DNA of 64,000 nt from Pratylenchus scribneri (taxonomy: Eukaryota; Nematoda; Chromadorea; Rhabditida; Pratylenchidae), in contig JAQSEB010000160.1 of the NCBI GenBank assembly GCA_030063045.1, forward strand, positions 310,001-374,000, read 5' to 3'. Below the pieces are notes generated by a model. The model did not search any database and was not told where the DNA came from. It worked only from the letters and a program-made list of their open reading frames with translations. The number at the start of each line of letters is the position of its first letter. Position 1 is the first letter of the stretch. Shown piece by piece: positions 1 to 9,754 of this stretch. A program made the translations under genes and the position numbers.

Positions 1-648
1 CTAAAAATTCTGGACATGAGATTATATGTTAAAACTGTGGATATTACGCAATCATTAAACAATGCCATAAGTAGACATTTAGAGACAAATGTGGCCAAAT
101 ATCCTATTCGACGAATAGAAATGAGAAGTCTATTCGTGGGCAAGGGCCGAACTGACCTGGCATGGAATTGTTTTACAAGTATTGTACCTAGACGCCTAAT
201 AATTGGGTTCGTCTCAAACGATGCTTACAGTGGGAGGAAAGCACTATCTCCTTTCAAATTCGAGCATGCAAATGTCAGAAGTATCTGCGCAGAAGCCAAT
301 GGGAATACTTATCCAAATGTTGCCTATAATTTAGATTTTAGCGAAAACAAATTTATTAGAGCTTTCACAGATTTGTATTCAGGACTAGGGATGGATAATA
401 TCGATAGAACTATCTCTATTGGGATGCCTAAGTTCATGACTAGTCACTGCTTCTTTGTAATCCCATTAACTTCAACCTTAGAGGATTCCCCTGGCTTTGA
501 AACTATAAGAAATTCGACTACTACGATTAAAGTTCAATTCAACGAACCTATTAAGGATGATGGGTATGAAATGATAGTTATGGGTGAATTTGACGGTATC
601 ATTTCGATCGATAAAGATCGAATTATAACCTCTGATGGTCAGGTATAA
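1..648 (+). CDS. MCP: Maverick/Polinton major capsid protein, C-terminal part
   Basis: The reading frame is open to base 1, so the gene continues left of the window; the ATG at 16 is probably internal. The visible 215 residues match the second half of the Polinton double-jelly-roll capsid protein (family of C. elegans F54H12.2): a PRRLIIGFVSNDAYSG segment near residue 58 of the ATG-started frame, then a PFKFEHANVRSI segment, and the terminal EFDGIISIDKDR motif. In Polintons this protein is thought to build an icosahedral shell. It ends 33 nt before the protease gene on the same strand, a typical capsid-protease pairing. No internal stop is seen. The identification rests on recalled family motifs; the left half cannot be judged. 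Confidence 0.8.
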   Translation, partial: LKILDMRLYVKTVDITQSLNNAISRHLETNVAKYPIRRIEMRSLFVGKGRTDLAWNCFTSIVPRRLIIGFVSNDAYSGRKALSPFKFEHANVRSICAEANGNTYPNVAYNLDFSENKFIRAFTDLYSGLGMDNIDRTISIGMPKFMTSHCFFVIPLTSTLEDSPGFETIRNSTTTIKVQFNEPIKDDGYEMIVMGEFDGIISIDKDRIITSDGQV

Positions 649-681
649 AAATAAAAATTTATTTAAATTTTAACCTACAAA

Positions 682-1125
682 ATGAATTCGGTTCAAATCA
701 ATTCAATTCTTAAAAATAATTGTCATACCAAAAAATATTTTAAGGGTGTTTATTCCTCAAATAACATACCTTTATTTAAGAATCATCCCCATTGTTTTAT
801 TGCCAAAACGGATAGAAAAGGAACCAGAGGAGAACATTGGGTAGCTTTTTACGTAAATAATGACAAACATGTAGAATATTTTGATTCCTATGCTGAAGAG
901 CCAAACGAAGACATATCTAAATATCTGTCGAATTATTTAGAAATAAAAATGAATAACCACAAAATTCAGTCCCCTTTTTCAGACAGCTGTGGACATTTTT
1001 GTGTTTATTTTATATTTAATAAATGTATTGGGATAAGTTTTAAGGAAATAATTAGAAATTTACTAAATTCAAAAAATACAATTGATTTATTAGTTAAATT
1101 TTTTGTCAATTTATTGATTAAATAA
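682..1125 (+). CDS. PRO: Maverick adenovirus-type cysteine protease
   Basis: A 147-aa intact frame of the C5/ULP1-like maturation protease family found in Polintons. The catalytic set is visible: His52 in GEHW, Asp68 in YFDSY, Gln96 and Cys103 in QSPFSDSCGHFC, with the Q-to-C spacing of seven residues usual for the family oxyanion hole and nucleophile. The expected role is processing of capsid precursors in particle assembly. Starts 33 nt after the capsid stop codon on the same strand; no TTTAG lies directly before this ATG, unlike the opposing genes. Its stop codon touches the stop of the convergent minus-strand gene. The protease looks functional. Confidence 0.88.
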   Translation: MNSVQINSILKNNCHTKKYFKGVYSSNNIPLFKNHPHCFIAKTDRKGTRGEHWVAFYVNNDKHVEYFDSYAEEPNEDISKYLSNYLEIKMNNHKIQSPFSDSCGHFCVYFIFNKCIGISFKEIIRNLLNSKNTIDLLVKFFVNLLIK

Positions 1126-1458
1126 TTATATAGTATTTTCTAATAATACAATTTGTTCCTGCATTTCTCTAATTTTTTTCTGTAACATCCTTTTTTCCGT
1201 TTCCAAACTATATATTTTATTTTTCTTTACTGTAGCGTCCATTATGTCAAATAATTCTGATGAATTAAATTCAATAACATATTGTTTGCCTCCTTCTTTA
1301 AAAAAAATGACTTCCACAGCGTCAATAGATTCACATAATTTTGAAGTATAATCAAGTTTTCTCATGACTTCAAAAAGGGGAAATTTAAGTTGTAAAAAAT
1401 AACTGAATATCGTAAGCAATTTTTCTCGAATAGTGCCGGAAAAATATTCTCGGATCAT
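1126..1458 (-). CDS. Unrecognised Maverick cargo protein with C-terminal coiled coil
   Basis: A 110-aa single-exon protein I do not recognise. The first 75 residues are mixed hydrophobic/charged; residues about 80-110 form a clear heptad-like coiled coil (LETEKRMLQKKIREMQEQI). No signal peptide or membrane segment. The ATG directly follows AATTTAG, a possible trans-splice acceptor. It is the most distal of the minus-strand genes downstream of the PAZ and membrane-protein genes, converging tail to tail with the protease. It could be a virion or scaffolding component or an accessory factor; no function is inferred. Confidence 0.6.
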   Translation of the reverse strand: MIREYFSGTIREKLLTIFSYFLQLKFPLFEVMRKLDYTSKLCESIDAVEVIFFKEGGKQYVIEFNSSELFDIMDATVKKNKIYSLETEKRMLQKKIREMQEQIVLLENTI

Positions 1459-1578
1459 CTAAATTTAATTTAATTATATAAAATCACATTAAAATATATG
1501 TTTGATATAAACATAAAATAATAAAAAAATTAAAAAATGATATTTATCAAAAATTTTAAAAAATATTATTTTAAAAAA

Positions 1579-1959
1579 TTAATTTAATTCTAATTCATCA
1601 ATGTCGAAAAATTCAATGACTTCAAGTGGAAAATAATTCTTATGGGTGCCGCCCCCTTTAACAGCGATGCATGGCAAGTAAGGATATCGTAAATCCCATT
1701 TGTGTTTTATGAAATAATATTGATCAACCGTAATTTTCTTGAATCCGCGATGTGAAAAAAGAGCAGAAGCTTTACGATTTGTAATAAAATCAGGACAAAT
1801 TGTAGCATTGTATTTCAGATGTGTTGTTCGCAGCACTCCACTTTTAATGAAATTAAAATTTGCTGCATAATTTCGACGAATTGCCTCGGCAAGTTCTAGC
1901 GGCTCGCATTTGTTAAAATTACATAGAGCCCTAACCAGGTTTTTGTTTGTTTTTTCCAT
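1579..1959 (-). CDS. Free-standing PAZ-domain protein in the Maverick
   Basis: A 126-aa single-exon protein that is almost entirely a PAZ domain, the Argonaute fold that anchors the 3' end of small RNAs. Visible hallmarks in the right order: GVLRTTHLKY at 41-50, a DFITNRKAS segment at 57-65, ITVDQYYF at 76-83, LRYPYLPCIAV at 90-100, and YFPLEVIEF at 109-117, the usual C-terminal PAZ strand. No N-terminal, MID or PIWI domain is encoded on either side; the neighbouring frames belong to other genes. The ATG directly follows ATTTTAG, a candidate spliced-leader acceptor. The wording of the motifs is closest to nematode Argonautes, suggesting capture from a host. A role as a small-RNA sink or silencing decoy is inference only. 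Confidence 0.85.
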   Translation of the reverse strand: MEKTNKNLVRALCNFNKCEPLELAEAIRRNYAANFNFIKSGVLRTTHLKYNATICPDFITNRKASALFSHRGFKKITVDQYYFIKHKWDLRYPYLPCIAVKGGGTHKNYFPLEVIEFFDIDELELN

Positions 1960-2052
1960 CTAAAATATCTGAAATACTATTTTAATTTTTTTAAGAAATT
2001 TAATGGAAAAATCCATTTTTCAAAATGCACAAAATTAAATGAAATAAAGAAT

Positions 2053-2955
2053 TTATGCTTGGTAAACACGATCATTATCATTATCTTTCGAAATTATTTC
2101 AACTAATGGATGTCCATGAAATCTTCTATTTTCCATAAATATTTTAGGCTTCTTAAAAACGTAGAAACAGGCCAATATGATTAAAACGTCAATTATGTAT
2201 AGAGCTGTAAGCCATAAATTTGTATTGCTTCCAATTTTTAATTCTTTCTCGACTTCGAATAAAATATAATTAAATTTTGGTGCATTTGTTTCAGAGACAA
2301 ATTTGATTTCTTTTTTTGTATCAATTCTAAATTTGTATATTTTTGATTCATTGATATAATAAACTAAATTATTTATAATGAGTAGATCTGTTGTTTTTGA
2401 TTCGAGTGATGTAATATAATTTAATTTAATTATGCCATGATAATTCAATTCAGAATTTTTCCATATTTCTTCCAAATAATCCATCTCAATATTGAAAATT
2501 TGATAATTATAATAAAGGTAAAGTTGTTTTTGAATAGGATCAAATAATATTTTATCAAATTTTAAATTTTTGAATATTTTAGCATGGTTCCCTCGAATAA
2601 TAACTGTTTCCTCTGTGTCCATTTTTTTGAAGATTAGATAGCTGTGTGAATTGAATTTAAAGCAGCTAATTAAATTTATTGTATTTGGATGTCCAGTAAA
2701 TTCAAATCGTTTTTCTCCGCTTGTTACAAAGGTTTTATAATCTTGAGTATAAACAATAATATTTTTGTCTTTTATGTCCATGAAGCATGCTTTATTTTCA
2801 TCATAGGGATTAATTTTTTCACTTCCAGAATTTTTTGATAAGGAATGATATTTGTTGTCAAAAAAATTAGATGGGTTCACGGTAATTTCATACGTAAGTA
2901 ATTCACATTTTGTAGACCATAAAAATAGTATTAATGTAAATATTATTGAAATCAT
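2053..2955 (-). CDS. Maverick type I membrane protein of unknown function
   Basis: A 300-aa single-exon protein. Residues 1-17 form a signal peptide ending near STKCE; residues about 247-267 (LWLTALYIIDVLIILACFYVF) form one transmembrane helix, followed by a 33-residue cytoplasmic tail that starts with KKPK. The ectodomain of about 225 residues is rich in short beta-like strands (for example LLIINNLVYYI and KQLYLYYNYQIF) reminiscent of propeller blades. Cysteines are few, and no fusion peptide or long heptad repeat is obvious, so I do not call it a fusogen. Nematode Mavericks are known to carry envelope-type proteins, so a particle-surface role is possible but unproven. Starts one base after ATTTTAG. 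Confidence 0.7.
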   Translation of the reverse strand: MISIIFTLILFLWSTKCELLTYEITVNPSNFFDNKYHSLSKNSGSEKINPYDENKACFMDIKDKNIIVYTQDYKTFVTSGEKRFEFTGHPNTINLISCFKFNSHSYLIFKKMDTEETVIIRGNHAKIFKNLKFDKILFDPIQKQLYLYYNYQIFNIEMDYLEEIWKNSELNYHGIIKLNYITSLESKTTDLLIINNLVYYINESKIYKFRIDTKKEIKFVSETNAPKFNYILFEVEKELKIGSNTNLWLTALYIIDVLIILACFYVFKKPKIFMENRRFHGHPLVEIISKDNDNDRVYQA

Positions 2956-3062
2956 CCTAAAATAAAATTAATCTAAGATTATTTTGCAAGATTATTTAAA
3001 AAATATGAAATGAATAAAACGGCTCATTAATTGTAATAATATTTTAAAAATTTATTCAAAAT

Positions 3063-6000
3063 TTATCCATATCCAAAAGGTAAAACTTCTAATTTATCAT
3101 TGATTAATCCTTTCTTGCATACAGGAAAGTATTGTTTTTCCATATTTCTACTTATGACTTTTGAATCTCTTTGTGGATTTATTTTCAAATATTTGAAAAT
3201 AATAGGCTTGCTATTATTCCCAAAGTTTAAAACCATATCCTTAAATTCTTCAGATTGAAATTTCTGGCAACTTTGATAATCTAATGTAATTCCTCTGAGT
3301 TTTAAAACAGTTTTAATTTCGCCGGTCTCTTTCTTCATTAATTTAAGCCCTAGTTGTTTAGCCTAGAAAATAAAATTTTTTCAGAAATTATTTTTTTACC
3401 CCTCCAGAACAAAATTCTTCGATTTCAAAATCTTTATATTCTTTTGACATTTCTCCCAAAAATTGGCCATCTTTTATTGGCTCTATTCCACGCGGATGTT
3501 TAAAAATAATTGAATCGGTGTCTAAATTCTGGGTTAGTATATATATTCTTGCAAACCTGTATATAAAATTTTACAATCAGGAGTTGAAATTACATCATTC
3601 ATATATTTATAAAGTACTAATCTTGCAGCGCTAGTTGTCCAAAGTGAAAGTACATAAAATGTTTATTAAGATAAAAAGTCGAATTCATGCAATAATTTTG
3701 AACTTACTATATTACTGGAATTATGTTCTTCAATATATTCTTTCTTATCTTTATAGACGATTCTCATTGTAGAATCAGAAACAGGTAGAATCATATTTAT
3801 TTCTTTTTTAAAATCAAAAATGAATTTAAAATATTCAGCTGGATCAGTTATTATCTCTGTCTTAGCTAATGTATTTCGCATAGAAAATTTACCCCAGAGG
3901 GAATTCAGGAGCTTAAAATAATTAATTATTTATAAAAATTTATTTACCAATTTTGCAATATGCCTTAATCCACTATTTTCCATTATATTTTCTTTTTCTA
4001 ATATAATTCCTAAATTCTCAAAATATTTTTTTAAAAATTCATCTTTCTCATCCTCAGTACAAATATTTTTTGGGAAGCCGGAAGCTTCAACTTTTAATTT
4101 GAGAAAAAGTCTAAAATAAAAAGGATAGGCTATTAATATAAAGCTTACTTAATATATTCTTTAAAAAGGTTATCAGAAAATTGTGTATAATACCAAGCAC
4201 GATAAAATTTTTTTACAATATATTTCCTTTTCAATGCTTCTTCTAGTTCTATACTTGTTAATGTTGCTGTAAATTCTCTTTCTTTATCGGAGTGAGGACA
4301 AATGTCAGAACATTTGGTATTTCTTTTTTTGTAATTTTTAGCACAACGAAAACATAAACAAAATAATAAAAGATCATCACAACGAATAGGAACAACAGGT
4401 AATAACAAGTCACGAGGAGGGATAATACGTACTTTTAATATTCCTTTATATGGCACATCTTCTGGAGAAGTCCATATAACATCCATATTTTTTGGTATAA
4501 TAATTTCTGGTACACCTATTGGGTAACTGTATAAGAATAAATAAATTAACCAATATATTTATTAATTATACCTAATTGTAAAATTAATAAATGGATAAAG
4601 TGATATTATATCAAACATAGATATGGTATGGTTTTCATCAGATTTTTCGTAGAGGGCTAATGGTCTAAATAAAATATAATTAAAAAATAAAATATTTATT
4701 TACCCTGTACGGCCTCCAAAATATGCAGCGCGAGGATCTATTGGTCCTTTCTCATTGCCCAAATCATTAAAAAAATCTTTCATTTCATTATCTTCTTTTA
4801 ATTGTTTTGTTACTTCACATTCCCAAATAATATCAACTTTTATGTTTTTTTTTAATTCATTAATCCTTTTCATTGTTTGCTCATTATTTTCTTTTATGGT
4901 TTTTTTATTTAGACTAATATCTCCAGGATTAAAACATGTAAAGCATCCGTGAAAATTGCATCTAAATTACATAGAGAATGAAATAAAAATATACCAACCC
5001 TAGAAATTCAATTGCCCTATTTTCCTTCTCAATAAAACCATCTAATTTATATTTTCCGATTTTTATTTCTCGACCATTCCCTGCATGTTGAATATCAATT
5101 GAATATTTTTTAGAGAGCCATTCAAAATATTTTATTGAAATAACACTTGAACGGTCATTTCTTTCGTAGCCTCCTGAGAAAATATTTTTATTTTTTATAA
5201 AAAAATTTACCTTCGGGAACTAATGCAATAAAATTTTTTGGTAGGAATAACATTTTAAATATATTCATTGCTACACCAGCTATGGTGGCACTTTTTTCAA
5301 ATGCATCAAATCCACCGGTAATATTTAATATTATCTGTCTCATTTTTATCAATGCTTCCATAAGAATTTCCGTATCATTAGAACAATATTCTCTAATTTT
5401 ATCCGGTAAAAAGAAAGAGGTATTTTGATTTTCCAAATACCATTGAATAAATTTCTTTCTTTCTTCTGGCTTCATTGTGTCAGGTAAATAATATTCAATA
5501 GCTGGTAGATGATTTGATATTTTTTCATAATTTTCTCGTTTATTAAATCTAAATATTTTTAAAGAATATTATTTAATTATACTTACAAATGGGGGAAATA
5601 AAGCTTATTATCTGCTTTCAAATTAAAAGTTTTCTTTAGGTCGGCTAATTTCACAGACATTAATAAATAGGAATCTCTAAATGTTAAAGTTGAAAATTCC
5701 TTTCCTGCCTTTACTGTAAATTCATAAATCTTACACCCTGACATCAATAGATGTCTTGGAGCTATCATCAATTTATACAATCTTTGGAGAACAAAATGAT
5801 GGTCGAATTTCGATCCATAATGAGCATAGATTAATGTTTTGTATTGCTTATCAAAAGCTTTCAATATCCATTTTGTAAACTCCTCCAATGGATCGATTTT
5901 ATCAACATCACTCCACGTTTTATGCCTCTCAGTTAAACAAATTTCACAATCATGGATATAAGAATTGATACATTTTGTACAAATAATTCTAAAAAATTAT

Positions 6001-7513
6001 TTTTCAGAAATTATTTTTTAAATACCTAGCGGAACAAAAATTAACTTTATGCTCGTAAATACCAGAATATGATTCAATATCTTGAGTTGTTTCAAAATCA
6101 TAACTTAAATTTACATATTTTAAATATAATAAATTGTACTTACGCTATAATTCTATATGCTTTGGGATTTTTTTTAAATATTGGTTTTATGTAGCATGAA
6201 CGCTTAGGATTATGATAGATTTTACAAGTTTGACAAAATATTTCTCCACATATATGCTCTTTTGATTGTTTTTGATATATTTTATTGCACTTCTCGCATA
6301 ATTTATAAAGATTGCATGCATTAATTTTATGCCTTTCATAACAATTTTTATTAAAATATTTTCTATTACATTTATCGCATTTTAATTCAAAATTTTCTTC
6401 TGTTGGACAAGGCGAGTAATTTGTTAATGTACAGCATAAATAGCATCTTGAAATACAATCCTTTCGATGATATTTATCCCTATATTGTATATATTTTGAA
6501 TAAATTTAAAAAACTAACTTGTTAAAAGGTATTTCGCAATCAAAGCAATATTTTCGACTCATTTTGAAAAAAACAGGAACATTTTTTATTACATGGAAGT
6601 GATTGTTTTCTAGATAAAGAATTAAGTTGTGCTGTCGAGGTCTAGGGCCTTTCCAGATAGGCTTTAGAAACACATCGCCTTTTTGGAATACAATAATTCG
6701 ATACATCCCTGGGTATTTTTTATCATAAAAATTTTGAAACTGAATTATTTCATCTAATCCACATCCGGAAGATTTAATTTGTATAGATGATTCATTATGC
6801 AGTTTAGTAACTAATTCTTCCTGCCTTTTTTCATTTTTCACTATTCGATAAAAATTATTATAACGATTTTTTGTTTCAGAATTTAGAGAAGCATTAATGT
6901 AAAGACGTGCTATTTCCAAAGCATATAGCAGACATTTCTCATCTCTATTTTTTATTTCAATACGGCCCCGATGATTACAATCCAAATATTTTGATACTTT
7001 CTTTAGACCCTTTCCTTTTGGTGGACTAATAGTCGTGATTATAATACGAATAGGATTTGATAATAATGTAATATATTTATCACTAATTTTTAATTTATCA
7101 ATTTCATTTAAAATTACATCCGGTGAATTCTGTTTTCTATTTCTTGATGGAATAGCTATAGGTGAATCTAATCCTTCACCGAATATAAGAATGGAAAATA
7201 GAGCAACCTAAATTATTTAATTAATATTGCTACTATTAATATCAACCTGTTTTTTATTTATATTTGCTTTAAAATATGCTTCGTCTATAAGTCGTTCAAA
7301 GATTTCTTTAAATTTTTCTTCGGGGAAAGAAATTGCATGGTGTACAATAAATTCAGTCACATAATAATCTGTTGAAAATTTTTTTATCCTCCCTTCATGA
7401 TGACCGAGTTCTTGATATGCATCGAAATTTTTAAGACTTGTTTCGGAAGCATTTCTTCGTCTTTTATGGGGAATATTTTTAATATCACGGTCAAAGCTTC
7501 GTCTACGTTTCAT
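3063..7513 (-). CDS. POLB: Maverick protein-primed family B DNA polymerase, 15 exons
   Basis: Predicted exons: 7513-7247, 7207-6519, 6479-6144, 6103-6026, 5988-5587, 5548-5211, 5173-4999, 4961-4704, 4664-4572, 4526-4149, 4110-3948, 3911-3708, 3653-3557, 3521-3400 and 3362-3063, totalling 3,900 nt (about 1,299 aa) in one frame. In order: basic N-terminus; a Cys-rich zinc-finger-like region; Exo I (DFETTQ, about 6090); Exo II-like (AHYGSKFD, about 5820); Exo III (YCSND, about 5370); an HGCFTCF segment; polymerase motif A (DIISLYP); motif B (LNSLWGKF); motif C (DTDS, split by a 35-nt intron); KLRGITLDY near the end. It replicates the element. Two oddities: Exo II has Tyr where the family has Asn, and the junction before exon 13 has AT instead of AG, with in-frame TAA codons if unspliced. 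The gene may therefore be newly decaying. Confidence 0.85.
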
Positions 7514-7546
7514 AATATTAAATGAAATTTATGGAAAATCGCCGGA

Positions 7547-7554
7547 TTTTTATA
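7547..7554 (-). promoter_or_regulatory. TATA box of the polymerase gene
   Basis: Minus-strand GGGGTATAAAAATCC lies about 35 nt upstream of the polymerase ATG at 7513. It faces a second TATA box at 7832 on the plus strand, making 7514-7887 a divergent promoter region. Confidence 0.5.
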
Positions 7555-7558
7555 CCCC

Positions 7559-7815
7559 AGAAAATTCTATTTTTAGAATTTTAATTAAAATTTATTTTGA
7601 TATTTTTTATGAAATATTAATGATATATTTCCATAGTTATTTTTAGATTTTTAATTATTGTAATTAATCAAAATTTGTTTTGAAATAATGAATGCAAATA
7701 CTAATATAAATATACTTTAGAAAATTCTATTTTTAAAATTTTAATTAAAATCTATTTTGATATTTAATTAAATTTTGAAATATAAATGATATATTTCAAG
7801 TTATTTTTAGAATAA
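7559..7815. repeat. Direct repeat in the divergent promoter
   Basis: Two copies of about 95 bp (about 7559-7655 and 7721-7812) both begin AGAAAATTCTATTTTTA and share the same order of AT-rich words up to GATATATTTC. They lie between the two divergent TATA boxes and may be duplicated control sequence. The copies differ by small indels. Confidence 0.55.
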
Positions 7816-7831
7816 GAGAGGCAATCACTAG

Positions 7832-7838
7832 TATAAAA
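7832..7838 (+). promoter_or_regulatory. TATA box of the CxxC gene
   Basis: TATAAAA in AGTATAAAAGTGG, 50 nt upstream of the ATG at 7888. Confidence 0.5.
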
Positions 7839-7887
7839 GTGGAGAAAATTTCTTCAAATTTTCATTTTAAAATTGTAAAATATTAAA

Positions 7888-8234
7888 ATGTCTGCTGAAG
7901 GAACCGAAACTAATATTGAAGCTCCAAGTCGTCAGGTATGTCAAAAATCTAATAATACAAAAACGGATTGGATGTTGCTCATGCCTCGAACCATGTGATA
8001 AAGATAATTAAATTTTATTTATGGATTTAGTTATATGTTTTCATTATGTACTGAATGCCGCCAACGTGCATTTGAAAATAAAGAAATTCAAGATTTTGGT
8101 GAAGAGGGTTGCAAAGTATGTTAAACTTAATTTAATTTTAAATAAAATATTAGATTTCCATAAATATTTGCGGTGATTGCCGTTACAATAATAAAATGAT
8201 AGCCAGCATGATGCGACCAAAAACAAATTTTTGA
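7888..8234 (+). CDS. Small CxxC protein (putative zinc-binding), Maverick-linked
   Basis: Predicted exons 7888-7994, 8031-8115 and 8154-8234 give 90 aa with consistent splice phases; introns are 36 and 38 nt with GT...AG ends. The protein has paired cysteines CTEC and CGDC about 30 residues apart plus further single cysteines, as in small zinc-binding modules. No named family recognised. It is transcribed divergently from the polymerase. An alternative frame over exon 1 gives another Cys cluster (CCSCLEPC), so exon 1 is less certain than exons 2 and 3. Confidence 0.45.
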
Positions 8235-8342
8235 AATCTATACATTGTAAATTTTAATAAATTTTTAAAACGATATTTTCAATAAATTTATTATAAAAAT
8301 ATGAATATGTTTTATTTTTAATGCTACAACTACAATGTAATT

Positions 8343-8850
8343 TTAATATGTTGATTTTTTTAAAGTCGATGCCCTTAACATATACTTCTTTTCTATTTTC
8401 CCCATCAATTTTATTCCCAAGTTGCATTGTCTTGCCCCTGCAGATGCCAAACGCTTTTGAATGTAGGCCTCTTTGAGGCAGTCCCTTAGTTGTGCCTTGC
8501 TTTTACGAGTTAATATTAAATTAGCACGAGCTTTTCTACAAAGAGAATAATTAATTTGCGAAAAATATTGAATAAATTTTCCGAAATAAAATTTTATTTT
8601 TGAATTGCTATTTTACTAAACATTCTTAAACCTACTTAAGCTCTATTTGATGGAAGCTAATAATTTGCTTAAGCCTAATATATTCTGCTTCAGCATCATC
8701 CAAGTATTCTGTCATTGTTTCTCTTAGTTGTCTGGCAGAATTTTTGTCATTGTCAAATTTGGTTAAAAGTTGTTCATAATTAATTATCTTATCAGATATT
8801 CGGGATTGATCCCAGAAAATTTCGTTATTTAGTTTAAGGTTAGCTTCCAT
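8343..8850 (-). CDS. Basic coiled-coil protein of unknown function
   Basis: Two exons, 8850-8636 and 8535-8343, give 135 aa. Exon 1 is acidic and helical (residues about 20-70 coiled-coil-like); exon 2 is strongly basic (LTRKSKAQLRD, MGKIEKKYMLR), a layout seen in nucleic-acid-binding or virion core proteins. The ATG follows CTATTTAG directly, like the other minus-strand genes of the element, which supports membership of the Maverick. No family recognised. Confidence 0.5.
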
Positions 8851-9534
8851 CTAAATAGGAATTTTCAAAATTTTTTTTATTGAAATATTAATTAAGCGAC
8901 ACGACACTTTTCTCGCAAAAAATCCTTATTTGTAATTTATTTAACGTGAATAATTATAGATGAATCGCCATGCTTATTTCTTATTTAGAGCTCATTATTT
9001 GCCAACCAAATAAAATCGCAAATTTAGAACAGGTTTTTAATAATATTATTAAAAATATTTGAAAATTGCCTAAGTTAAATCGAAAAGCAAGCCATTATAG
9101 GGTAAAATGTTTGATTCCGTAGAATCATTAATAAAATGACTGAATTGGCACATTCCAACAATTTTGATCATTAATAACAAAAGATTGACCGCACCATCAT
9201 ATTCCATAAAATAAAATATTTTTATAACATTTTTTATTATACTTGGTAGTTGATGCTAATTTATGCGATCAATTTTCGATAGCATTCCATTTTTACAAAT
9301 GTTCATCCACTTTTACATACCATTTTGATGGTGATGTCCCCATTATATCCAAAATCCATTACTCAAATCAAAATTATTAATTTTAAAAATAATTTTCCAG
9401 TTCACCCCCTCTTCCCCCTCCCCTGATATAAATACAGGTGGCAATTACATTTCAAAAAATTATTGTTCGAGCCAAAGACGAATTGAATGAATATCCAACA
9501 AATACGACCTTAAAACGAGATAACTAATTTATTA
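8851..9534. other. AT-rich non-coding stretch, probable right end of the Maverick
   Basis: No open gene seen. The element's right terminal inverted repeat should lie here or a little further right, but the partner repeat is outside the window, so no boundary can be drawn. A TATAAATA box is present near 9430 upstream of the next small reading frame. Confidence 0.4.
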
Positions 9535-9754
9535 ATGCATGGAAATCGTATATTCATGTGTTGGCCAGTAATTGGAAGTAGCAATGCAAATGTTGATGCC
9601 GAAGACGACAATGAGGGCTTTGAGAGACGGTAAGTCCATATTCCAGCTGCTCTGTGGTGGTTGAAGGGAATATAACGGTTGTCTCCGTCACTCCTTCAGC
9701 CCCAACCAAGGCGGAATGATCGACGCTACTCTTGAGGTTACTCTAATACATTAG
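9535..9754 (+). CDS. Tentative two-exon small peptide
   Basis: ATG at 9535, exon 9535-9629, a 70-nt intron with GTAAGT donor and CTTCAG acceptor, exon 9700-9754; 49 aa ending at TAG. A TATAAATA box lies about 105 nt upstream. The peptide has an acidic middle (DAEDDNEGFE) and no recognised domain. Splice sites are good, but the length makes this weak. Confidence 0.25.

Noticed and set aside
2053..2955. Calling the membrane protein a viral fusogen
   Set aside because: Too short, few cysteines, no evident fusion peptide or heptad repeats; only signal peptide and TM are supported.
8851..9534. Drawing the Maverick right terminal inverted repeat
   Set aside because: The partner end is outside the window, so no inverted match can be demonstrated.
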